Shown here: positions 24,641 to 33,831 of the stretch, one piece after another
Layout: every line of letters starts with the position of its first letter
How positions within the stretch are numbered: position 1 is the stretch's first letter
Assembly: GCA_973895155.1 (NCBI GenBank)
Contig: OZ316898.1
Location: 6,448,001-6,512,000 of the forward strand
Source of the DNA: Marsupella aquatica
Taxonomy: Eukaryota; Marchantiophyta
Direction: 5' to 3'
Length of the DNA: 64,000 bases
Position numbers and translations under genes: made by a program
The notes under the pieces: generated by a model
The model's database searches: none
What the model was told of the DNA's origin: nothing
What the model saw: the letters and a program-made list of their open reading frames with translations, nothing else

Positions 24641-24709
24641 GGGCCTATACAGCCTCAATGGTAGAGCACTACTGTCTACGCAACAGGTCCTAGGTTCAAT
24701 CTTGGGTTC
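24641..24709 (+). other. Second tRNA-like segment, plus strand
   Basis: Begins GGGCCTATACAGCCTCAATG, continues GGTAGAGCACTAC and AGGTCC, then AGGTTCAATCTTGGGTTC. It shares GGGCCT, GGTAGAGCACTAC and AGGTTCAAT with the segment at 23,082-23,159. The acceptor-like stem pairs mostly through wobbles and the anticodon arm carries extra bases. Best read as a relative of the first segment rather than a functional tRNA. Confidence 0.45.
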
Positions 24710-26261
24710 AATTTTAATTATAAACGTTTATAATTAAAGTAAAATCCTAGGTCATTTAAAATTAATCCAAAATATGAATATTCATAGAATGTTGTTCAGT
24801 CTCATAAAATATTAATAATTTTAATTAGGTCAATCTCCTGTGTTGTTCTGAAGAACACCCTAAGTTAACCCCCAACCACAACCAGTGCCATAACCCCCGG
24901 CAGCACATGGGTTACTCTGTCAATTAACTCCCCTAGTGATTTTCCTTTTCATAATTGTGGTACTTGTATGGAGAAGAATGCACAGTCCAGATTTGTAGAT
25001 TTGTACCCTGGCACTAAGAAACTTCTCCTCTATTTTTATTATGGACACTCAAAATAAAATACATTTTAAGCTTGAAGTGTATTAATGCTATCAATAGCCC
25101 CTCAAAAGTTGAGCTAAAACCCTAATATGTTAATGGCCCAAGATGCAATCTTAATTTTGTATTCCCATGCCACTATTATGCACAGATTGCACGGATTATT
25201 AGCTGTGTGTTCCCTGGGCGTTACTATATACCTTAGTCATTGCCATCCAGTTCAGGCTGCATGAGATATTAATAAGTTTTTATTCCAGTAAATAACTCAA
25301 CCCCAAAGTATTATTCTTGTGTTCCCATTTTTTAGTTCTAAAGAATAATGTATACACTGAAATTTGGTTACAAACTTAAGAGAAAATTCACTAAGGGCAT
25401 CTGCAATTAGCCCTTAGTTTTCTGGCCATCAACTTTGCAGATGACAATAAATATTGGATGAGAATTTTGTGGAGAAATCTGTTGTCAGGCAGGGCTTATG
25501 GCATAGAAAGTGGGGAACCTAGGACAAGCGCTGGAAACTTTAGGACCATTGAGGTCCCATACTTTGAAGTCACAATAAAACAAGCAAGGGATACAAGGTG
25601 ACATGAAGTGACAAAAAAACAGAAAAGGGACACCAAAAAAGCTTGTGCAGCTTACACTTAATAGGACAGCCAATACTCTTGCAAATCTAACTCATGCAAT
25701 TTAGGGAGCACAGAGGGCCCATAGATTGGGGGCTGCCCACAGGTAAGCACATTGGCTCTAAGGGCCAACTTACATGTGGGCAGCCCTAGCTCAAGAATAT
25801 GGCCCTTTGCAATCATGACTTTTGCGAAAAAGCAAACTTTCACTGACAACACAATTTGCTACATGTGATGTATGCAAAATGTGTCAAGAAATGTGTTTGC
25901 ATGTGTCCTTGCTTTGTCTGTTTACCCACACACAATTTTGTTTTATTCCCAATGCAGAATTTGAGACCTTAAGGTCAGAAAAGTTTCTGGCCTTTGCCTT
26001 TGGCTCTCCACATAAGATGTAGTCAGGCCTCTCAGAGGAGGGGCTTAAGGCATGAAAGTCTGACTGAATGCCATCATGACATCAATTATTTTGAGGGTTG
26101 CAAAACAACGGGTTGATCACATGCGAATTGGCTCTAAACAAGCAAACTTCAATTTGTCCTACCTTATACAACCATACAAAGTGACCCAAAAATATGGGTC
26201 CCCTCAGAATAGTGTGACAACAAAGAGTAACAAATAAGAATTAAATAAATTACACAATTGC
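24710..26261. other. Intergenic, no gene seen
   Basis: AT-rich sequence with no recognised gene, RNA or repeat. Short frames at 25.5-26.0 kb show no conserved features. Confidence 0.5.
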
Positions 26262-26710
26262 CCTTGTACCTTAGTTTATGCCCGGACAAAGGTATACAAA
26301 ATATTCATGTTGTCTGAGTGTGTTGTCCCTTAACTATCCTCTGGTTGCCCGACCGTACTTCGCTAACCACAATACCAAAATTGCACAATAGGATGTGTCA
26401 AAGCAAGTCTAGCTACATAAGCGAAGTCTTACAGCTGCAAATTTTGGGACATTCTGATCGTTATGGGTCGTGTATTTAGGGAGCCCACAAGCGTTGTCCC
26501 TGCCATAAATTAAACTGTTTAAATACGACATTGGTCATATCTCACTTCTGGCCCTGTTTGACACACCCTAATTGCCCTTGTAACTTTTTGCCTGGACAAA
26601 AAATTTCATGTTATAGTCGGTGTCCGTTCCTCCTCAGTCCTCCGATTGCTCAACACTTGGTAACCACAAGACCAAAATTGCACATTCAATAGGGCGTGTC
26701 AAAGCCCTCT
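26262..26710 (+). repeat. B repeat, two diverged copies
   Basis: Two units of about 140 bp begin near 26,262 and 26,570. They share AATTGCCCTTGTA, a GGACAAA phrase, TTCATGTT, a CCTCYGRTTGCYC phrase, AACCACAA, ACCAAAATTGCACA and GYGTGTCAAAGC. Related sequence occurs at 27.6-27.83 kb and 32.44-32.59 kb. Non-coding. Confidence 0.65.
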
Positions 26711-26789
26711 GACTGTCACACCATTCTGGATGGTAATATTGTGTATCATACTATCTAAGTATAGAGGTTTTGCATGTGTGCTATATGAG

Positions 26790-27200
26790 CAATTAAGGTT
26801 CAGTTTGTGTTTGTGAAGGGTAGTTATTTTTTTGTGGTGGCTTGAAGGCCTCATCTTTCGACGTTGAACCTTTGATAAAAAGCTTTGGCTGCTATAGTGT
26901 GGTCGACCAGGTTGTGTGTGTATGAACATGAATTCCTTGAGTGCAAGGTGTGTTGGGTTTGGCATGTGTGTGTGATCGAATTGGGCAGGATTAGTTGTGT
27001 GTCGTTGGTATCAAATGAATCGCTTTTTGATTGTTTCAAGATTATTGTCGGCTTGGGGCATGTGTGTACAGGAGTACGTTACTTATTAATTTATTCTCTT
27101 ATGTTTGTGATATTGTATGTGCGTATATGTGGATGTGCGTGACAAGCAAGATATATTGTGTGACGATATGTATGCACACAACACATGTCATAAGCAAAAT
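26790..27200. other. GT-rich stretch
   Basis: Plus strand enriched in TGTGTG and GTGTG words from about 26.8 to 27.2 kb, with no true microsatellite register. Overlapping frames on both strands are compositional. No gene called. Confidence 0.4.
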
Positions 27201-27604
27201 CTTATGATGATGACTTTGTGGATGTCTGATCTTTAAGGGGCACCTATTTAGGTACATAGCCCATGAGGTTTTTGTCTCTGCATAAAACCAATTTATGTCT
27301 ATGTCCTTGGCCCTATCTCACTTAGTACAGCCTTGGCTTGACACACCTTTAAGGTCATTGTTTGGTTCTTATGGTCCTTGTCCATTGATTCCTTTCCATA
27401 TGTAACCTTAATGTCTCATTACAAGCTCTATTGCCTCTCTGCAAAGCTCAGAGTTGAAAACAATACAAAAATCCTGACCAGGTCAAATGTGGGCCAATCA
27501 TCACTAAACACAGAATCTGAAAGGACAAGCAAGTATCTACATATTCCTTTATGAGTATATGGTCTCCCATATTTCTCCCCCCATGCGCAGATTGACATAC
27601 TATT

Positions 27605-27850
27605 GCCCTACAAAGGTTACCATAAGTTCCCACCCCAGACTCCCTTAATCCTAAACTTAATTGCCCTTGTAACTTCATGTCCAAACACAGGTACACAAAA
27701 TGTTCATGTTGATTGCCCAAAGGTTACCATAAGTTACCCACTCCACACTCCCTTAATCCTAATAAACTTAATTGCCCTTTGTAACTTCACGCCCAAACAC
27801 AGGTACACAAAATGTTCATGTTGATTGCCCGACAAAGGTTACCATAAGTT
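27605..27850 (+). repeat. Tandem B-type repeat, period about 107-114 bp
   Basis: AGGTTACCATAAGTT recurs at about 27,613, 27,720 and 27,835. Between them lies CTTAATTGCCCTTGTAACTT and CACAGGTACACAAAATGTTC. The second and third copies are very similar, so the expansion is young relative to the 26-kb copies. Confidence 0.8.
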
Positions 27851-27859
27851 ACCCACCCC

Positions 27860-28040
27860 ACTCTATTCAGGGAGACCAGTCCCTGTTTTGTCATTAAATG
27901 CATCTTGGTTTTCCCCCACACCTCACCGGAAGACTCTCCTTGTTTTTGTGTCCCACTTTTTTCAGGCCAGCCTTTTTGGGTCCCCTGGCTGCCCCTGCCC
28001 ATCCCATGCTTGGGCAGCCCTTAAAACCTCGCCCTTTTTG
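27860..28040 (-). repeat. C repeat, inverted copy
   Basis: On the minus strand this matches 32,135-32,430: GGGCTGCCCAAGCATGGGAT, AACCCAAAAAGG, a TGACACAAAAA-type phrase, CTTCCGGTGAGGTGTGGGGG and ATGACAAAACAGGGACT. The two copies sit about 4 kb apart in opposite orientation on either side of the 29.4-31.7 kb element. Confidence 0.75.
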
Positions 28041-29429
28041 GTAACCCCTTTATTTATATGTTTTTATTTATATATTTTAATTTTAAATAATGGCTTCTCT
28101 GGCCCGCTCTCTGGCCATTCGTCAGATTTTTCTGACTGTATTTTGAAAGTTTGAAACATGGAAATAAAACCCAAGACCAAAGAGCCAAATAAGGCGAGAG
28201 TAGTCACCAATTGCAAGAAGAACTAAACCCTCCCTACAAATATAATTTTTTTCAGGCAGGAATTCCTCTCAGCATTGAGTGTGGTTGCATTGAGGTCTCT
28301 TTTGTAGGAACAAAATTATCTCAGATTCCAGAAAAGAACTATCTGGTTGAAGGAGAATGTATATGTGACATTTCCAAAGAACAAAAATTGTCAAACCAGG
28401 AAACAGGATACCAAAGGCAAGTGACTCAATAAAGGGGGTGAAAACATTAGCCTAACCTCTGTAAGATTAAAGAGCCAAAATAAGCCTGAGTCCAAACAAC
28501 TGCAAAAATGAGTAAAATAACTACAACCCTACAGACAAAATTTCTGGCATGAATCAAAGGATGTCAAAAAGTCTGGTTTGGTTGAGAAATGGAGTTGAGA
28601 AAAGACAAAGAAAGGAATTTCACGGCAGAAACTAAACGATCACAAAAAGCGCCGGCAAAATACTTGATGGGTCCCCTATAGGTAAAGATAATCATGACTA
28701 GCCCCTCACTTTTCAAATATACTTAATGGGGCCCCTTGTCCCTGCAACCCTTTCTCATGACCTGTGTCAGTGATTCTTTTCTGCATTTTTTAATTGTAAC
28801 ATAATCCTACAATTATCTACATCAGTCCACCAAATGTACTCTCTAGAAGCAATTTTAAGTGTACACTTGCTTAAAATAAATAGATAACATATGTACAAAG
28901 TATTTAGCCCTTGTCACTCCCATATTCATTTTTTTTCATGTTTTGAAATACTTGTGCAAGGTAAGTACTACTTTAAGGTACCTAATATTTACTCTCTTTA
29001 GTTATTCCATCTCAATTTTTTTGGCAGTACTCACACCTGAAAGTATTTATCCAAAGCATAGTCTTAACTGAACTTTAGTAAGGCGAGTCAATGGTTTTGG
29101 GTACTATTTTTAAAATTTTGTTTTCTGCAAATAAATCACATGTGATTTAAACAATTCTTTGATGCTATTTTGCCAAAAAAAGGAGTCCAATGTGAGTATT
29201 TCCTAAACACACCAAGTTCTTTTTGTGTCACTTTGAGTAAACATAGAGACGTGAATTGTGATATGATTTTGATAGTTAATTTTGTGGTTATTTCACCAAC
29301 ATTGAGCTCAAATTTTAAGGTCATATAACTGCTTTTACATTTGTTACTATGTGCATCCTAATGCTCATTTTTATGAATTCAATTGATGCCTTGTGAATTC
29401 AATTAGTGCATTGTGTACTAAGCTAAACA
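28041..29429. other. Intergenic, no gene seen
   Basis: AT-rich sequence without a recognised gene. Part of it (about 29.05-29.30 kb) resembles the inverse of about 31.75-31.95 kb: CACATCTGAAA, ACTTTAGTAAGG-type and CAAAGAATTGTTTAA phrases appear in both. The outer flanks of the element at 29,430-31,684 are thus themselves partly inverted repeats. Confidence 0.45.
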
Positions 29430-31684
29430 AACACGTTGACGGACCAAACGAGAAGTGTGACAGGCTTCTCGTTTGGGCCACCCCAAATTTTTTCTAAGTA
29501 TAAAACACAACGTGATACAAATCAAGATTTCCTACAAAATCAAACATTTCGAAGCAGAAAAACAAAACATCCCAAATTTGGACTAGTGAATGTCATAAAA
29601 TGAAGAAGTATGACATTCTGTATCATCAATTTCTATGGAGGCAATACAAAATATGAGTATCATATTTTACATTCCTTAACAACTAGACTTCAAAGCATGG
29701 CATACCCAATAGGGCATATTCCAAAAAGATACCAACTGTGGTCAAGTTAACCCAAGAAGAATCCTACTATGGTAAAAGTAGGTGTTTTTGAGATGAGTTT
29801 TATTGTGTCTGCAAGAGTTTTGATCTGCGTATCACGATTGTGCTTCCCCTCAAGGTTTTAGAGATGAGAAAAACTTTTAAGCAATTTTTGAGGATAGTGT
29901 TTTAAGTTTGAGAACATTGGTGATCCATGGATCACAGATGGAATTCCCCTCATTATTTTATGGGTTTAAAAATGGATCATGCTTTTAACGGTTAGTTTTG
30001 TGGACAGTAACCGTTGACGGACCAAACGAGAAGGGTGATAGGCTTCTCATTTGGGCCACCCCAAATTTTTTCTAAGTGTAAAACGCTACGTGATACAAAC
30101 CAAGATTTCCTACAAAATCAAACATTTTCAAGCACAAAATCAAAACATCTCAAACTTTGACTAGTGAACCTTACAAAACAAGGTAAAATGACATTTTATA
30201 TCACCAAGTTTTATGGAGGCAATACAAAATATGATACGGGGTATCATATTTCACATTCCTTAACAAGTAAATTTGGTGTGATTGCTTTATCAATAGAGAA
30301 TATTCCAAAAAGATACCAACTATGGTCAAGTTAACCCATTAAGAATTGTACGATGGTAAAACTTAACTCGACCACAGTACAAACTAAACTAGGCTGAATC
30401 TGAAAACTATATATAAAGGACCACAAAAAATAATTAGCTTCACAATTTTGTTTTGTGCCCTCTAACCCATGTTGCTCCTTCCTCAATGTCAACAGTTGTC
30501 CATACAAACCCGGATTCAAAAAGGCCACGACTAAAATGCTAGTAGTTATCCTCACTTGTCCTCATTTTCCTTTACTTTAAACCCAAATCTGATGCTTCGT
30601 ATCACATTTCAGATTCTTAATGTTACTTTATCATTCAGAGCTTGATTGGTTTTCACTAAGCGACAAAATAAAGAAATGATTTGGTTTCCAGAATTTTGAG
30701 AGCAGTATGATCCAGGTATCATGGTTAGGATTATACTCAATGTTTTGTTTCTAGTGACAGATAGGCTGACCAGGTGTTTTGGTAGGAGGTTTTCTTGTGT
30801 TCGCAAGAATTCTGATCCGTGTACCACGATTGTAATTCCTTTCAAGGTTTGGAAGATTAGAAAATAATTTAAAGCATGTTTTTGAAGATGTGTTTTTGAG
30901 TTTGCAAACCCAGTGATCCAAGGATCACAGATTGAATTCCTCCCATTGTTTTGTGGGCTAGAAAATCATTTGTATTTTCAATGGGTAGTTTTGTGTATCG
31001 GCAACAATCCATGATCTGTGGATCATGGTTGGGATTAGGTTTGATGATTTGAATCGTGCAACAATGCCGTTTAGTACTTGTGGAGGTACAATGAGTGAGT
31101 CTTAGGTTAACCAGAAGTGAGTTAAAGTAACTAATCGTAGATGTAACTGCGCAGTTGCGTGGTAGTCCCGAAACCTTGGGTTCACATGACGATCACATTT
31201 AGAGTTTTGGGTATCTTTCAATTCATAAATTATTACCGTTAATTTTGAATTTGCTGTCAAACAACGTTTGGGCAGGTTGCAAAAGTCAATTTGTAAACTG
31301 AATCCAAAATTTGATACGCGGTATCACTTTTGGTATGTGAAAAATTACGTGTACTGTTGCTCATCATAAAAAATTTAGTTTTTGGTCAAAATCTTGAGTT
31401 TGGAAACAATTGCAAAAAATTATCTAACACAATTTAATTTTCCAAATGTGAATATTCTATCTTTAGTCTCTCGCAAAAAATGACATCCAAATATTTGATT
31501 TCCAGATCATTAGTTTAGCTCCCAAAATGTCACTAGGCACAATACAAAAACTGATCCATTTCTAATTTTTTTTCAAAAAAGCTTGTTTTAACAAAAAACC
31601 ATGTTTTGTATCACCATTTTTTGCAAAATATGAACAGGCTTCTCGTTTGGTGGTCACACTTCTCGTTTGGTCCGTCAACGTGTT
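29430..31684. mobile_element. 2,255-bp element with perfect 32-bp terminal inverted repeats
   Basis: The left end starts AACACGTTGACGGACCAAAC and continues to 29,461; 31,653-31,684 is its exact reverse complement over 32 bp. The flanks on both sides read AACA, a possible 4-bp target-site duplication. Directly inside the left end CCAAACGAGAAG and CTTCTCGTTTGG form a perfect 12-bp hairpin, and a duplicated CTTCTCGTTTGG marks the right end. There is no transposase-like frame, so it is probably non-autonomous. The superfamily is not clear: the end sequence and a 4-bp duplication do not match CACTA, hAT, Mutator, PIF or mariner rules that I know. Confidence 0.8.
29434..31030 (+). repeat. Internal direct duplication of the TIR element
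   Basis: An internal copy of the left end begins at about 30,014 (GTTGACGGACCAAACGAGAA) and parallels 29,435 onward for about 260 bp. The following segment (GAGTTTTGATCTGCGTATCA at about 29.8 kb and its relative at about 30.8 kb) is also repeated. The element therefore contains two diverged head units. GATC-centred palindromes recur: 29,920-29,935 (perfect, 16 bp), about 30,911-30,926 and 31,008-31,027. A 10-bp-arm palindrome around GGG lies at 30,228-30,250. Confidence 0.7.
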
Positions 31685-32117
31685 AACAATAAAAATTACC
31701 ATTTAAGTGACATTGTGTAAATTGCCTGAAATGCTCTAGCTTGGTGCTCACATCTGAAAAAAACTTTCACAAAAATAACACCAACGAAATGCTCAAGTCT
31801 AACATGAATAATTTCACAAAGGTTTTTGGCAAAATAGCATCAAAGAATTGTTTAAGGGCCACTTGATTTAATTGTAAAAAACAAATTTTAAAAAATAGCA
31901 CCCAAATAGCATTGGCGAGGCACCCGGATTTCACCCAAACCACTGGTTCACCTTACTAAAGTTCACGGAAGACTATCCTTTGGAGAAATTGGGGAAAGAC
32001 ATAGAAAGGGGATAAGGGAAAGAGTAGATGCTTGCCATAAACACTCCTTCGTGTCATGGCAACTTTGTTCACCACCCCTACTCAACAAACAGTCAGCAGC
32101 AGGAAGGGTGGGGTTTT
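31685..32117. other. Intergenic flank of TIR element
   Basis: No gene seen. The first 250 bp resemble the reverse complement of 29.05-29.33 kb on the other side of the element. The rest is unassigned. Confidence 0.4.
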
Positions 32118-32430
32118 AAGGGCTGCCCATGCTGGTTTTAAGGGCTGCCCAGGCATGGGATGGGCAGGGGCAACGAGGGAACCCAAAAAGGTTGGCCTGA
32201 AACTGACTTGTGACACAAAAATGAGGAGAGTCTTCAGGTCGGGTGTTGGGCAGGAAGGGTGTGATTTTAAGGGCTGCCCAGGCATGGGATGGGCAAGGGC
32301 AACGAGGGAACCCAAAAAGGCTGGACTGAAATTGAATTGTGACACAAAAATGAGGAGGGTCTTCCGGTGGGGTGTGGGGGAGAACCTAGGTGCATTTTAT
32401 GACAAAACAGGGACTAGTCTCCGTGAATCC
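32118..32430 (+). repeat. C repeat, tandem copies with 128-bp period
   Basis: AGGGCTGCCC occurs at about 32,118, 32,141 and 32,269. The last two start near-identical 128-bp units (GGCATGGGATGGGCA, GGCAACGAGGGAACCCAAAA, TGTGACACAAAAATGAGGAG). Long frames on both strands (for example 32,056-32,574 plus) come from the repeat and are not called genes. An inverted relative is at 27,860-28,040. Confidence 0.8.
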
Positions 32431-32590
32431 CACTCTCCCTTAATCCTATACTTAATTGCCCTTATACTTAATTGCCGTTGTAACTTCATGCCCAAACACA
32501 ACACAGGTACTTCATCTTCATGTTGTCCCGCACTCTCTTGCTCCTCTATCCTCCGGTTGCCCAATCGTTGGTAACTACAAGACCACCTCA
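32431..32590 (+). repeat. B repeat, further copy
   Basis: Contains CTTAATTGCCCTTATACTTA, TAACTTCATGCCCAAACACA, CTCCTCTATCCTCCGGTTGC and TTGGTAACTACAAGACCA, as in the copies at 26.3-26.7 kb. It immediately precedes the telo-box and pyrimidine-rich tract upstream of the PPR gene. Confidence 0.7.
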
Positions 32591-32613
32591 CAAGCTCCCA
32601 TTCCCCACCACTC

Positions 32614-32725
32614 GGGTTTAGGGTTTAAGCTCTTTTCCTCTCCACATTCTGTCGTCACTTCACTCCATTCCTTTCCATTCCTTTCCTTTCCTTTACTTTC
32701 CTTTACTTTCCATTCCTTTCCTTCG
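32614..32725 (+). promoter_or_regulatory. Candidate PPR-gene promoter: telo-box plus pyrimidine tract
   Basis: GGGTTTAGGGTTTA (32,614-32,627) is a plant telo-box, a motif often found near start sites of genes for translation and organelle biogenesis. It is followed by a C/T tract with repeated CCTTT words (about 32,640-32,722), which resembles a plant Y-patch. The PPR start codon is 1.1 kb downstream, so a transcript from here would need a spliced 5' leader. Suggestive position only; no start site is proven. Confidence 0.35.
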
Positions 32726-32866
32726 TGTTAAAAATACTCCCTCGAGATGGAATTCGAAGAGGAAACATGAGGAAAGGCCCAACAGAATCGGTACAGTGGA
32801 TAAGGGAACGAAGCATAGCTCAGCCAGGGCAGTGTAGTAGTACGATAATGAGGAGGATGGAGGGGT

Positions 32867-33241
32867 TTATCCCCAAAATCTCACCCGACACACATCTTTC
32901 CAGCGTGGGATGAGGAGCGCACACAACCATGGTGATTTGTGGACATGAGGACTGAGGCGTGTCGACGAATTCAGGGTGAATGCGTCTCGGGTGCTGGTGC
33001 TGAGGATAGAGAAGCGGAAATCGTTCATGTTCTGCGAAGAGTGGCTTCCGTTAGAGTGATTTGAATGCTCACTTGGCAGCGTCGACTCTGCGACTGCGGC
33101 AGTCGTTGTAATCTGGCCATTCAATCGATGACTGGTGAGCTTGGATCGCCCTCTCGTCAAATTCGTCTGATTCTTTGCTTGCTGCAACTCTGAAAGTGAC
33201 TTGGCAGCAGTGTAGCCTCCTCTAATGCTCGGCTTCATCAT
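32867..33241 (-). other. 124-codon open frame, unrecognised, divergent to the PPR gene
   Basis: The minus-strand frame starts with a true ATG ATG at 33,241 and runs 124 codons. The product is rich in Ser, Thr, Asn and His (motifs SELQQAKNQ, HSNHSNGSHSSQNM) and has no known domain. It overlaps what may be the 5' leader of the PPR gene on the other strand. It may be a chance frame; composition and length allow but do not prove a small gene. Confidence 0.2.
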
Positions 33242-33269
33242 CTCAGGCTGTAGCGCTGGGAAGTTTTGA

Positions 33270-33394
33270 CCGCAGTTTTCTTTTTTGTGTTTGGTTGTTT
33301 GCCTAATTTTTTCGTTTTGTTGGTTTCTTTTTTTCTTTTTGTTTGCCTATGTTTTTGTTTTGTTGGTTGTTAGCCTATTTTTTCTCTCTGATGC
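33270..33394 (+). promoter_or_regulatory. T-rich tract ending in a strong 3' splice site (possible 5'-leader intron)
   Basis: A long T-rich stretch ends TTTTTTCTCTCTGATGCAG near 33,394, the pattern of a plant intron end on the plus strand. A second acceptor-like TTTGCAG lies at 33,813-33,819, 13 bp before the PPR start codon. Both fit a spliced leader starting near the telo-box. Donor sites were not resolved. Confidence 0.35.
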
Positions 33395-33831
33395 AGCTGA
33401 GCTGATAGGAATTCTCCAATAGGTCGATTACCAGAGGCTGTAAGCAATTCCGTCATGACTGCGATGTCAGAGCAATGGCGAGATACCGGTGATACAGATC
33501 GGAGGATAATTCCCTGCGTGGCAACACAGCAGCTGCATTCTCATGGTTTGGAAATGAGGACCATCGTCAGGAGTGATTGCAATGTCACTTAGTTAGCTAG
33601 CGAGGCGAAAGCGCTGGCCCTGCGTCCGGAAACGAATTTGTTTACTCAATCCTATCATGAGGCGCAACAGAAGCAGCAGGAATGGGACAATAGAGTTTGT
33701 GGAGAAGACCATGGTTCCATCTGGACTGCGTATGTCCATACACCAACTCATTATCTTACTCATTAGGGTATCAGAGCATGAGAGGATGCTGATTAGTGAG
33801 CTCACGGCATGATTTGCAGGGGCTCTCAAGG

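Noticed and set aside
31130-31205. Third tRNA-like segment
   Set aside because: A GGTAGT and GGGTTCACATG pair resembles A- and B-box spacing, but no acceptor stem or common flank with the other two segments was found.
32056-32574. 172-codon plus-strand frame
   Set aside because: It lies over the 128-bp C-repeat tandem and the B repeat, and the protein repeat follows the DNA repeat.
32614-32627. Interstitial telomere remnant
   Set aside because: Only about two TTTAGGG units are present. In this position a promoter telo-box is the better reading.
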